DNA from: Actinomycetota bacterium | GTDB taxonomy: Bacteria; Actinomycetota; Coriobacteriia; Anaerosomatales; JAHIQC01 | Assembly (NCBI GenBank): GCA_018902765.1 | Contig: JAHIQC010000103.1 | Coordinates: 1-14,140, forward strand | Direction: 5' to 3' | Length of the DNA stretch: 14,140 bases | Shown: positions 1 through 8,066 of the stretch, in pieces | Layout: the number at the start of each line of letters is the position of its first letter | Position numbering within the stretch: position 1 is the stretch's first letter | Program-made: the position numbers and the translations under genes | The notes under the pieces: model-generated | Databases searched by the model: none | The model's input: the letters and a program-made list of their open reading frames with translations, nothing else | Told to the model about the DNA's origin: nothing

Positions 1-1937
1 CGGGCGAGGGCACCCACACCGTGCAGGCGCAGTACCGCGACAATGCGGGCAACACGGCGTCGGTGCAAGATACGGTAACCGTTGATCTGACGGCCCCCTC
101 AAGCATCGCCACGGTCTCGGCTGCGGGCTGGTCGAACATGCCCGTGACGGTCTCGCTGCAGGCCACGGACACCGCAAGCGGTGTGAGTCGTATCGTGTAT
201 CGCATAGGCTCCGGCGGTCTAGACACAACGTACACGGCACCGTTCATCGTGAGCGACGAGGGCGTCACTGACGTGTACTTCCACGCGATCGATGCTGTAG
301 GTAACACCGAAACCACGCGCAGTGTCCCGGTCTATCTGGACTTCACGCCGCCGACGGGCACGCTTGTCGTAGCCGGCGGGCAGTCCTTGGTCAGCACGGC
401 GAGCGTGGCTTTGGACTCGGCCGTCCCTGACGCCGTGGACATGCGGGTCGACCCGGGCAGCGGGGTGTTCGGCGCGTGGGGCCCGTATCAGCCATCCATC
501 ATCGCGACCGTCCCCGGCGAAGGCTCCCTGATGCTGCGCGTGCAGTATCGCGACCGCGCGGCCAACACGCTGCTTTTGAGCGGCGGACTCACGGTCGACC
601 TTGCGGCCCCTACCACCACAGCCCCGGGGATCACCGGGCAGATCTTTTCCGCCCCGGTGATCGTGACTCTGGAGGCGACTGACACGGTCTCCGGCGTCGC
701 CCAGACCTTCTACCGGTTGGGTGCCGGCGCCAATCAGCCCTACACCGGCCCCTTCACGGTTTCCGCCGAAGGCACGATGGTCGTCACCTTCTGGTCCATC
801 GATGCAGCTGGACATGCCGAGGAGCCCAAGACCGCAACGGTGCGCATAGACACCGTGGCTCCCATCGGCACATTCCGGCTCGCGGGCGGGGCGTCGTACG
901 CGCTTACCGAGAACGTCTCGGCCGACTCGGCGTTCGCGGACGCGGTGGACATGAGCTTGGATGCGGGCGCCGGCTTCGGGGCATGGTTCCCGTACGCCGA
1001 CACGACGTCGGTCGTGCTGTCAGGCGAGGGGACGCACACCGTGTCGGCGCAGTTCCGCGATGCCGTTGGCAACGTGCGCACCATGCAGGATTCGATCTTC
1101 GTTGATCTGGCTGCGCCCGAGACCACGGTCACGCTTTCGCCGGCAGGCTGGTCCGCGGGGCCGGTGACAGTGAGTGTGAGCGCTTCAGACACGGGAGCGG
1201 GCATCGCTTCGATCTTGTATCGGATCGGGAGCACGGTCAGCACATACACCACCTCGTTCCAGATATCGGCTGAGGGCGAGACCACCATCGAGGTCTGGTC
1301 GATCGATCGCGCAGGTCGGGTTTCGGCGATCGCGACCGCGGTGGCGCGCGTGGATACCGGTGCGCCCGTCGGCACCATGCGGATATCCGGCGGCGCCACG
1401 TACTCCACTGGGCGCACCGTGAGCGTGGAGTCCACGGTGACCGGAGCCACAGAGATGGCCATCGACTCGGGCGCAGGCTACGGTCCTTGGATCGCATATC
1501 AGGCCAGTGTCCCCGTTACCTTCACGGCCGATGGATATCGGACGCTCGCCGTGAGGTACCGCGACGCGGCGGACAACCGGCTCACGCTAACAGCGAGCAT
1601 CACCGTTGATACCGCAGCTCCCCAGTTCACATCCGTTTCGGTCACCGTTGATTCGTGGCGGCGCCCGAAGCACCCGACTGGTAGCCTCACCGCCCGCTGG
1701 ACCGCCGCCGACGCCAATCCCGTCACTGGTTACTCGTGGACCGTGGACCAGAACGCGGCCGGAATGCCCGATACACTCGCCGACACCGCGGGCACGATGC
1801 TCGCAACAACGGTGCCGACCCACGGAATCTGGTACTTCCATCTGAGGGCCAGGGACGCTGCGGGAAACTGGAGCGCGACTCGAACGGTCCGCTTCGAGGT
1901 CACCTACGGACGGACCCGCGGTCGGGTGTTCCGCTGA
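1..1937 (+). CDS. Large secreted/surface Ig-like repeat protein, 3' part only
   Basis: The reading frame is open from base 3 to the TGA at 1935-1937, and the window opens in mid-repeat, so the true start is upstream and the GTG at 21 is not a credible start. The visible part (about 644 residues) alternates two Ig-like modules. Type A carries the pattern GW...PVTV.L.ATDT.SG, then YRIG, then TYT.PF.VS.EG, then a W/H-SIDAAG-like strand. Type B carries GG..Y....V..DS, A.DM..D.G.GFG.W.PY, then GEGTHTV..Q.RDA.GN. Type A resembles the OmpL47-type/chitobiase C-terminal-like Ig fold common in bacterial surface proteins. The last ~110 residues form a different module (GYSWTVDQ, then WYFHLRARDAAGNWSAT), like a fibronectin-type cap. 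The C-terminus has no LPXTG motif or membrane helix, so any anchor must be N-terminal or non-covalent. Function is not evident; adhesion or a structural stalk is inferred. No enzyme motif is visible. Confidence 0.85.
   Translation, partial: GEGTHTVQAQYRDNAGNTASVQDTVTVDLTAPSSIATVSAAGWSNMPVTVSLQATDTASGVSRIVYRIGSGGLDTTYTAPFIVSDEGVTDVYFHAIDAVGNTETTRSVPVYLDFTPPTGTLVVAGGQSLVSTASVALDSAVPDAVDMRVDPGSGVFGAWGPYQPSIIATVPGEGSLMLRVQYRDRAANTLLLSGGLTVDLAAPTTTAPGITGQIFSAPVIVTLEATDTVSGVAQTFYRLGAGANQPYTGPFTVSAEGTMVVTFWSIDAAGHAEEPKTATVRIDTVAPIGTFRLAGGASYALTENVSADSAFADAVDMSLDAGAGFGAWFPYADTTSVVLSGEGTHTVSAQFRDAVGNVRTMQDSIFVDLAAPETTVTLSPAGWSAGPVTVSVSASDTGAGIASILYRIGSTVSTYTTSFQISAEGETTIEVWSIDRAGRVSAIATAVARVDTGAPVGTMRISGGATYSTGRTVSVESTVTGATEMAIDSGAGYGPWIAYQASVPVTFTADGYRTLAVRYRDAADNRLTLTASITVDTAAPQFTSVSVTVDSWRRPKHPTGSLTARWTAADANPVTGYSWTVDQNAAGMPDTLADTAGTMLATTVPTHGIWYFHLRARDAAGNWSATRTVRFEVTYGRTRGRVFR
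3..1619 (+). repeat. In-gene tandem repeat, period about 504-513 bases (168-171 aa)
   Basis: The glycine-acid-glycine (or equivalent) turn before each RDA.(G/D)N strand occurs at bases 3, 516, 1023 and 1527, giving unit lengths of 513, 507 and 504 bases. Each unit encodes the end of a type B module, a whole type A module and the start of the next type B. Similarity persists at nucleotide level: for example 3-54 and 1023-1074 are clearly alike base by base, and both lead to a valine-aspartate-leucine-x-alanine-proline linker. The fourth unit is partial: it ends at the VDTAAP linker near 1605-1622, after which an unrelated cap domain takes over. The array continues upstream of base 1, so total copy number is unknown. 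Confidence 0.85.
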
Positions 1938-2002
1938 CGCGGGTTGTTCCTCGGCGGGTGTGCTTGCGTCACAATGGGAACGTCCGTGCCACTCAAGGCT
2001 TT

Positions 2003-2010
2003 GTGAGGGG
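2003..2010 (+). promoter_or_regulatory. Ribosome binding site that fixes the phosphohexomutase start
   Basis: GTGAGGGG ends nine bases before the ATG at 2020. This supports that ATG over the in-frame ATG at 1960, which would add 20 residues (cysteine- and basic-rich, unlike family N-termini) ahead of the conserved FGTDGWR start. The 82-base spacer 1938-2019 has no strong terminator hairpin with a T run. CACAAT at 1970-1975 could be a -10 element, but no convincing -35 stands at the right distance. Confidence 0.6.
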
Positions 2011-2019
2011 TGTGTTTCG

Positions 2020-3408
2020 ATGAGTGACATCCGATTCGGCACCGATGGCTGGAGAGCCGTCATCGCCGATGATTTCACCTACGAGAACCTGCGCCGTGTG
2101 GCTGATGCCGCGGGCCGGGTCTTTGCCGAGGACAAGCCCGGCGGGCTTGTCGTGGTCGGCTACGATACGCGCTTCGAAGCGCGTTCGTTCGCAGTGGCTG
2201 CAGCCGAAGTGCTTGCGTCGCATGGCCTGAAGGTGGCGGTGTCTGATCGCTATCTGCCGACACCGGCGCTGTGCTGGGCTATCGCGCACGACGCCGAGGC
2301 TATCGGCGGAGTGATGCTCACCGCGAGTCACAACCCTGCGCCCTACCTCGGATTCAAGCTTCGCATGTCTGATGGCGGGGCGTCGCCGGTGGCGTTCACT
2401 GATCGCGTCGAGAACTCGCTTGTGGCCACGGCCCCCGAAGCCCGCGGAACCTACGGCATGGCGGACCTGATCAGCCCGTACCTCAAGGCGATCTCACGGC
2501 TCGTCGATGGCGAGGCGATAGCCGCAGCCAAGCTCCGCGTCGCGGTCGATCCTCTCTATGGCGCCGGGCAAAGCTATCTGGCGCAGACGCTCGATTCGTT
2601 CGGGGTTGATGTCACCGAGATCCATGGCGAGCGCAACCCGGGCTTCGGCGGACTGCACCCCGAGCCGATCCCTCCGCACATCGATGAGCTCAGGGCCCTC
2701 GTGAGGGACCAGGGCCTCGATGCCGGGTTCATCACGGACGGCGATGCTGATCGCATCGGCGCCAGCGACGAGCACGGCAACTTCGTGAACCCCCACCGCA
2801 TCATCTGTCTGGTGGCGCAGCATCTCGTACAGGACAAGGACATGACCGGGCGCATCGTGAAGACGCTGTCGACCTCGGTGCTCGTGGACCGGCTGGCCGC
2901 GCACCTGGGTCTTGAGGTGGTCACTACTCCGGTCGGATTCAAGTGGATATACGAGGAGATGGTGGCAGGCGACGTTCTCATCGGCGGCGAGGAGTCGGGC
3001 GGCATAGGCATCCCCGCGCACGTGCGAGAGCGCGACGGCTTGCTCATGGCGCTGATGCTGGCTGAGATGATGGCCCAACGCGGACGCACCCTGGGTGAGC
3101 TTGTCGAAGACCTGTTCGCGATCACGGGCCCGATGGAGTATCGCCGCGTCGATCTGCGCCTCGAGCCGGCGGCCATGGAGCGCTTCCGCGAAGCGATGGC
3201 GACGCTGGCGCCTACGCAGCTGGCGGGTCTGCCCGTAGGCGAGATCCTGCACACCGATGGCGTGAAGTTCCTGCTTCCAGATGATGCGTGGGTGCTCTTG
3301 CGCACGAGCGGGACCGAGCCTTTGGTTCGCATCTACGCTGAGGCGCTCAATATGGGCGTTGTCGACGAGCTGCTCGCTGCCGGTCAAGACATCGTGACGG
3401 GGGTCTGA
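2020..3408 (+). CDS. Phosphoglucomutase/phosphomannomutase family protein
   Basis: A 462-residue alpha-D-phosphohexomutase, a cytoplasmic enzyme that moves phosphate between C1 and C6 of a hexose and so supplies precursors for nucleotide sugars. All four signature regions are present: N-terminal FGTDGWR; the phosphoserine loop TASHNP at 101-106 with Ser103 as the phosphorylated residue; the metal-binding loop DGDADR at 240-245; the sugar-binding loop GGEESGG at 322-328; and the phosphate-binding loop RTSGTEPLVRIY at 428-439. Length is normal for the family and nothing is missing. The GEESG sugar loop suits phosphogluco/phosphomannomutase rather than GlmM-type glucosamine mutase, but substrate cannot be settled from sequence alone. 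The next gene starts four bases after its stop, pointing to a role in the surface polysaccharide operon that follows. Confidence 0.95.
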   Translation: MSDIRFGTDGWRAVIADDFTYENLRRVADAAGRVFAEDKPGGLVVVGYDTRFEARSFAVAAAEVLASHGLKVAVSDRYLPTPALCWAIAHDAEAIGGVMLTASHNPAPYLGFKLRMSDGGASPVAFTDRVENSLVATAPEARGTYGMADLISPYLKAISRLVDGEAIAAAKLRVAVDPLYGAGQSYLAQTLDSFGVDVTEIHGERNPGFGGLHPEPIPPHIDELRALVRDQGLDAGFITDGDADRIGASDEHGNFVNPHRIICLVAQHLVQDKDMTGRIVKTLSTSVLVDRLAAHLGLEVVTTPVGFKWIYEEMVAGDVLIGGEESGGIGIPAHVRERDGLLMALMLAEMMAQRGRTLGELVEDLFAITGPMEYRRVDLRLEPAAMERFREAMATLAPTQLAGLPVGEILHTDGVKFLLPDDAWVLLRTSGTEPLVRIYAEALNMGVVDELLAAGQDIVTGV

Positions 3409-3412
3409 GTCA

Positions 3413-4546
3413 GTGCGCGTCACGATGATCAACAAGTACTACCCGCCGCACCTTGGTGGCATCGAGCACCACATGCATGACCTGGCACTTGGCCTTGCGG
3501 CTGCGGGTGTGGATGTGCGAGCGCTTGTGGCCAACGAGGGCCGGGAGCTCGTGGATACCGAGTACGACGGAGTTCCTGTCACGCGGCTACCTCGTGCATT
3601 CGCGTACGCTTCTACGCCTGTGGCGGTCGCGATGCGGGCGAACATCCGAGCGCAGGCTGCTTCTGAGACCCCGCCGGACGTGCTGCACCTGCACGCTCCG
3701 TATCCGTGGGGCGAGATCTCGTGGCTGGGTTCGGGCGTGGACATCCCGTCCGTGCTGACCTATCACAGCGACATCGTGCGCCAACGGTTCCTCGGCGCGG
3801 CCTACCGGCCATGGCTGGAGCGCACACTCGACAAGGTCGATCTCATCATCGCGGGTTCTCCCAACATGGTCGAGCACTCTGATCTGCTCTCCGCTCGTGC
3901 CGACAAGTGCCGGGTGGTCCCGTACGGCATCCACACCGAGAAGTTCGATGACACGCCCAAGACCGTCGCGCGAGCCCAGGTACTGCGGGCGTTTCACCCC
4001 AGGCCGATCATCCTGTTCGTCGGACGCCTCGTGTACTACAAGGGCGCCGACGTGCTTCTGCGCGCGACAGAACGCCTAGACGTCGATATCGTGCTCATGG
4101 GCTCCGGTCCGCTTGAAGCGCCGCTTCGCGAGTGGGTCGTGGCTCACGGCATGGCGGATCGCGTCACGTTTCTGGCTCCGCAGCCCGATGCTGAACTCGC
4201 CGCATGGTATCAAGCGGCTGATGTCTTCTGTCTGCCGAGCGTCGCGCGCTCGGAAGCCTTTGGGCTCGTGCAGATCGAAGCCCACGCATCCGGCACGCCG
4301 GTGGTCTCCACCGACCTGCCCACCGGAGTCCCGTTCGCCAACCTCGACGGCGTGACCGGCCTTACCGTTCCCGTGGGCGACCACGAGGCCCTCGCAAGTG
4401 CTCTTGAGCGACTGGTGGCCGACGACGAGCTGCGCGCGCGCCTTGGCGCTCAGGCCCGCGAGCGGGCGCGTACGGAGTTCAGCGTCAGCCGCATGGCCGC
4501 TCAAACTCGGGATGTCTACCAGCAGGCCGTCGGAGGAATCGCGTGA
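3413..4546 (+). CDS. Glycosyltransferase family 4 (GT-B fold)
   Basis: A 377-residue retaining glycosyltransferase that would transfer a sugar from a nucleotide donor to a growing glycan at the cytoplasmic face. The N-terminal domain opens with YYPPHLGGIEHH (residues 9-20), the glycine-rich acceptor-side loop typical of GT4, and has TYHSD at 116-120. The C-terminal donor domain has VGRLVYYKG (203-211), GSGPLE (230-235), and the E-x7-E pair Glu281/Glu289 within EAFGLVQIE, followed by A.ASGTPVV. There is no signal peptide or membrane helix. The GTG start at 3413 lies four bases after the mutase stop, with a G-rich ribosome binding site overlapping the mutase 3' end. The stop overlaps the next start by four bases (GTGA), so translational coupling is likely. 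Donor and acceptor cannot be assigned. Confidence 0.93.
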   Translation: MRVTMINKYYPPHLGGIEHHMHDLALGLAAAGVDVRALVANEGRELVDTEYDGVPVTRLPRAFAYASTPVAVAMRANIRAQAASETPPDVLHLHAPYPWGEISWLGSGVDIPSVLTYHSDIVRQRFLGAAYRPWLERTLDKVDLIIAGSPNMVEHSDLLSARADKCRVVPYGIHTEKFDDTPKTVARAQVLRAFHPRPIILFVGRLVYYKGADVLLRATERLDVDIVLMGSGPLEAPLREWVVAHGMADRVTFLAPQPDAELAAWYQAADVFCLPSVARSEAFGLVQIEAHASGTPVVSTDLPTGVPFANLDGVTGLTVPVGDHEALASALERLVADDELRARLGAQARERARTEFSVSRMAAQTRDVYQQAVGGIA

Positions 4547-5916
4547 GACGCGGTCCTTTCATCGGCATGTCGTTGTTCTTGGACGCAGCGCTCGTAAACG
4601 TCGGTATCGTCGCATCCTTCTACGTATGGTTTGCGGGGACGCTGCCGGAATTCAACTTCAGTCCGTATATCGCGCTAGCCCCAGTGCTCACCGTGATCTA
4701 TCTGGTGAACGGCTATATCTACGGGCTCTACGAGCCCGAGCGAACAGAGAATCCCTGGTCCGCGATACGTGCGGTCGTCTCCGCCGTGAGCCTCGGCACA
4801 GTGCTGACCACGGCGGTGTTGTTCTTCGCGGGTCCCGACTTCTTCTCGTTCTCGCGTGCAGTCATCGTCATCAGCTGGCTGGTCCTGAACGCCCTTCTGG
4901 CTGGCTGGCGGCTTTTGTTCCTGCGCGTCTCCCGCGTGACATGGCCCGAGCAGTGCGTGCTCGTGGTCGGCACCGACAAGCTGGCAATCGAGTTGGCCGG
5001 CGAGCTTCGCAATCGTGAGCGTTGGGGCTACCGAGTGGCGGGGCTCGCGTGCCCGAGCCAGTCCGAGTGCCCGGTCTCCGATGCCGACACCGGGGGCTTC
5101 CCCGTTCTCGGTTCTGCCGAGGATATCGGTGGCATCGTCAGGGAGCACGGCGTCGATCGGATAATCATCGTCTCCCCGGTAGCGTTGCGGGAGCTCATCG
5201 AGAACCTTGCATTGGCCGATGAGAGCTCCGTGCGCGTCGACGTGGTCCCGGAGCTTTACGAGATATTCATCGGCACCGTGGACTCGATGGTGGCAGATAT
5301 CCCGCTCATGGAGATCACGCGTACCAGCGTTCCGCGCTGGTTCGGTTCGGCCAAGCGGATCGTCGACGTGCTTGGCTCATTGGTACTCCTGATCGTGCTG
5401 AGCCCGGTGCTGCTCGTGGCGTCTTTGGCCATCCTCATCGCCATGGGATGGCCGGTCGTGTTCTCGCAGGAGCGTAGCGGCAAGGACACGAAGCCATTCC
5501 CTGTATACAAGCTCAGAACCATGATCCAAGGGGCTGAGTCAGAAACAGGCCCAGTGCTTGCTGTGGAGAATGACAGCCGGATCACCCCGCTCGGGAGTTT
5601 CTTGCGAACCTATCGTTTGGATGAGCTGCCGCAGCTGTTGAACATCCTTCTCGGACAGATGAGTTTCGTAGGTCCGAGACCGGAGCGTCCGTTCTTTGTT
5701 CAGACCTATATCGAGGAGATTCCCGGATACCGCGAGCGCTTCAGGATCAAGCCTGGCGTGACCGGCCTGGCACAGGTCAGCGGCGGGTATGCGACAACCC
5801 CGGAACGCAAGCTGAAGTACGACCTCATCTACATGTATCATCAGAACCTGTCTATGGACCTACAGATCATCATCGAGACTCTGCGCGTGGTACTCACGGG
5901 CAGGGGAGCCAGATAG
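4543..5916 (+). CDS. Polyprenyl-phosphate sugar-1-phosphate transferase (WbaP/WcaJ-like initiating enzyme)
   Basis: A 457-residue membrane enzyme that would load the first sugar phosphate onto undecaprenyl phosphate to start a surface glycan. The N-terminal third has about four hydrophobic segments (roughly 9-31, 42-62, 80-97, 104-127). A Rossmann-like middle domain follows (VLVVGTDKLAIELAGEL, 139-155, to ~260), as in long WbaP/WcaJ-type members. The catalytic domain (about 270-457) starts with KRIVDVLGS and a re-entrant hydrophobic helix (278-302). It then shows FPVYKLRTM (319-327), the DELPQLLNIL motif with the Asp360-Glu361 catalytic pair, SFVGPRPER (374-382) and KPGVTGLAQVSG (403-414). 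The GTG start overlaps the glycosyltransferase stop by four bases and has GGAGGA just upstream. Domain assignment is certain; the sugar (galactose, glucose or an aminosugar) is not. Confidence 0.93.
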   Translation: MRRGPFIGMSLFLDAALVNVGIVASFYVWFAGTLPEFNFSPYIALAPVLTVIYLVNGYIYGLYEPERTENPWSAIRAVVSAVSLGTVLTTAVLFFAGPDFFSFSRAVIVISWLVLNALLAGWRLLFLRVSRVTWPEQCVLVVGTDKLAIELAGELRNRERWGYRVAGLACPSQSECPVSDADTGGFPVLGSAEDIGGIVREHGVDRIIIVSPVALRELIENLALADESSVRVDVVPELYEIFIGTVDSMVADIPLMEITRTSVPRWFGSAKRIVDVLGSLVLLIVLSPVLLVASLAILIAMGWPVVFSQERSGKDTKPFPVYKLRTMIQGAESETGPVLAVENDSRITPLGSFLRTYRLDELPQLLNILLGQMSFVGPRPERPFFVQTYIEEIPGYRERFRIKPGVTGLAQVSGGYATTPERKLKYDLIYMYHQNLSMDLQIIIETLRVVLTGRGAR

Positions 5917-5925
5917 GAGCCGTAA

Positions 5926-8052
5926 GTGGCCAAGAGCGGTAAATCGAAAGCGCGCGTTGCGAACAAGAGCCCTCAGCCGGCGGCACCGGTCGCAGATGTC
6001 ATGCGCCCTGCGCAGAAGGTCGCGTGGTGGGCACTCAATCTTCTGATATTCGTCACGCCGGTGATCATTGCGAACTGGACCACGATCGGGTTCCAGCTCC
6101 CACTCACCTATGACCAGTTCGACATCGTCAAGGTCCTGTCGCAAAGGGTGTTCACGCTCATCGCTTTTGGTGCTTGGGCCTGGGATATCCTGTCGCATGG
6201 CGGCAAGCTGCGACGATCCAAGATCGACTATCTCGTACTTGCCCTGCTCGGCTGGGTCGTGCTCACGACGTTCACGTCCATCCATTGGCAGACCGCGCTC
6301 TTCGGCAAGTACCGTCGTTTCGAGGGCCTGCTGGCATTTGTGAACTACGCGTTCGCATTCTTCATGGTCACTCAGTTCGCCGATCGTGCTTCGCGCATCC
6401 GCACGCTGGCAAGGACACTGTTCTTCTCGGGTGCCATCGTGAGTCTGTATGGGGTCATGCAGTACATAGGGATCGATCCGATCCGCTGGGGCACTCTGCC
6501 CTTCGAGGCGAACCGCGCCTTCTCCACCTATGGCAACCCGGACATGCTCGGCGGTTTTCTGATATTCCCGCTGGTAATGTCGCTCGCGCTCGCGCTGTCT
6601 GAGACCGGTCTCGTGATGCGTGTCACCTACTGGATCGGCTTTCTGCTCGCCGTGTTCGCGTGGATCGTTGCATTCACTCGCGGAGCCTGGATAGGCGGTG
6701 CGGTCGCGCTCACGATCTTCATCGTGATCGCGGTTCGGAACAGAGTGAAGCTCACCGGCACGGATATCGGATTCCTTGGGGCCATAGGCGTCATGGCGGG
6801 AGGCCTTGTGGTCGCCAGCCTGAACGCGACTTCTTCTGTCATGAACGTGTGGCTGCGGTTGCAGTCGATCTTTGATACCAACGACGGCAGCTCCAAGACG
6901 CGATTCCAGATATGGCAGGCGGCTATCGACGCCATCAAGGATCGGCCGATCTTTGGATTCGGCGCCGACACGTTCAGGCTCGTGTTTCCCAAGTACAAGC
7001 TCGCCGAGTATGTGGGTGATGCGGGATACCTCTCGGTTGCGGACAACGTCCACAACTATCCGCTCCAGATAACTGCGGCGCTCGGCATACCCGGTTTCCT
7101 GCTTCTCTACGGCACGTTCGGCGCCGCGGCATGGTTTTCGGCGCCGCTGGTGTTCAAGCGTCATGAAGGCACCGAGCGTCTCGTGCTTGCGGGATTCTGG
7201 GCCGCTTGCGCCGGATACCTGACGAGCCTGACCTTCGGCATATCGGTGACCGGCTCCACGTTCCTGCTGTGGGTGTCGATGGCAATCGTTCTGGCCCCAC
7301 TGGCCCGAGTCATCGAGGTGCGTCGCTTCAAGGGAGGAATGCTCCTCTCGATAGTTGTGCTCGTGCTGGTGGGCGTGCTGCTTGCGGGCAGCTTCGTGTA
7401 CACCGTCGCCGACAATCACTATCTCAAGGCCCGTCTCGTGACTCAGGGACAGGTCCGCATCGACGAGGTCAAGCAGGCTATCGCGCTGAACCCCTATAAC
7501 GACATGTACCGTGCCGAGCTTGGGTTGGCCTATGTCGACAGCACTGTGAACATAGTCACTCAACTAGCCTCTGGCGGCGGGCAGGATCCCGCTCTGCGCG
7601 CCCAGGCTCAGGCCAATTTCGATGCTGCCGAGACCGCACTTCGCGCTTCGATCGATTTCGTCCCGTGGGAGTATGACAACTACGTGTTCATCACGAGTCT
7701 GTACAGCTTGGGTGCCGAGTATCTTGATCCCGCATATGGCGAACTGGCCGTTGAATACGGTCTGAAGGGCGTGAAGGTCGAGCGCTACGGGCCTGCTATC
7801 CGCTTCCAGTTGGCGCGCGCGTTGATGCGCTTGGGACGCCTTGATGAGGCTCGCGAGCATCTCCAGATCGCGGTTGATCTTGACCAAAACTACGGTGACG
7901 CATGGGTCCTGCTCGGCGATGTGACTCGCATGGCCGGCGACCTTCCGGCTGCGCGCGATGCGTACACCAAAGCGCTCGTGCTCCAGCCCACGCTCACCAA
8001 TGTGCAGAGCAGTCTGGCTGCCGTCGAGGCGAGTATCGCGGCAGGGAATTAG
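5926..8052 (+). CDS. O-antigen ligase/polymerase-like membrane protein with C-terminal TPR region
   Basis: A 708-residue protein of the WaaL/Wzy_C type, expected to transfer or polymerise lipid-linked glycan on the outer face of the membrane. A basic, lysine-rich N-tail (1-25) is followed by about eleven or twelve hydrophobic helices to residue ~493. Family hallmarks are AFSTYGNPDMLGG (198-210), the FTRGAW loop (250-255) that corresponds to the SRG motif, and DNVHNYPLQ (373-381) with His376, the histidine essential in studied ligases. The last ~210 residues are soluble and helical: repeats around 517-545, 560-590, and a clear TPR pair at about 625-690 (LDEAREHLQIAVDLDQNYGDAWVLLGD, given here only in part as LDEAREHLQIAVD). 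AGGAG sits six bases before the GTG start. The gene follows the sugar transferase by nine bases. Glycan polymerase, cell-wall ligase and protein O-glycosylation enzyme are all possible. Confidence 0.85.
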   Translation: MAKSGKSKARVANKSPQPAAPVADVMRPAQKVAWWALNLLIFVTPVIIANWTTIGFQLPLTYDQFDIVKVLSQRVFTLIAFGAWAWDILSHGGKLRRSKIDYLVLALLGWVVLTTFTSIHWQTALFGKYRRFEGLLAFVNYAFAFFMVTQFADRASRIRTLARTLFFSGAIVSLYGVMQYIGIDPIRWGTLPFEANRAFSTYGNPDMLGGFLIFPLVMSLALALSETGLVMRVTYWIGFLLAVFAWIVAFTRGAWIGGAVALTIFIVIAVRNRVKLTGTDIGFLGAIGVMAGGLVVASLNATSSVMNVWLRLQSIFDTNDGSSKTRFQIWQAAIDAIKDRPIFGFGADTFRLVFPKYKLAEYVGDAGYLSVADNVHNYPLQITAALGIPGFLLLYGTFGAAAWFSAPLVFKRHEGTERLVLAGFWAACAGYLTSLTFGISVTGSTFLLWVSMAIVLAPLARVIEVRRFKGGMLLSIVVLVLVGVLLAGSFVYTVADNHYLKARLVTQGQVRIDEVKQAIALNPYNDMYRAELGLAYVDSTVNIVTQLASGGGQDPALRAQAQANFDAAETALRASIDFVPWEYDNYVFITSLYSLGAEYLDPAYGELAVEYGLKGVKVERYGPAIRFQLARALMRLGRLDEAREHLQIAVDLDQNYGDAWVLLGDVTRMAGDLPAARDAYTKALVLQPTLTNVQSSLAAVEASIAAGN

Positions 8053-8066
8053 GGAACGACAACCAC

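Noticed and set aside
740..1462. 240-codon minus-strand open frame opposite the repeat protein
   Set aside because: It simply mirrors the repeats; no start signal or recognisable fold, and the + strand frame is clearly coding.
1914..1927. Possible hairpin ACCCG-CGGT-CGGGT near the end of the repeat protein gene as a terminator
   Set aside because: The stem is only five base pairs, lies inside the coding sequence and has no T run after it.
2001..2019. TTGTGAGG followed by TTTCGA as a degenerate Rex operator before the mutase
   Set aside because: The right half does not match TCACAA, and the left half is better explained as the ribosome binding site.
2494..3435. 313-codon minus-strand open frame opposite the phosphohexomutase
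   Set aside because: Composition is that of an antisense shadow, and the + strand frame carries all mutase motifs in this stretch.
5860..7563. 567-codon open frame on the minus strand opposite the ligase-like gene
   Set aside because: Its product is rich in Arg, His, Glu and Asp with no domain, as expected for the shadow of a high-GC gene; the + strand frame has clear family motifs and membrane helices across the same bases.
7902..8066. Upstream in-frame extension of rex by 55 residues
   Set aside because: It overlaps the ligase-like gene's TPR coding region, has no Rex-like sequence, and the ATG at 8067 matches the family N-terminus and length.
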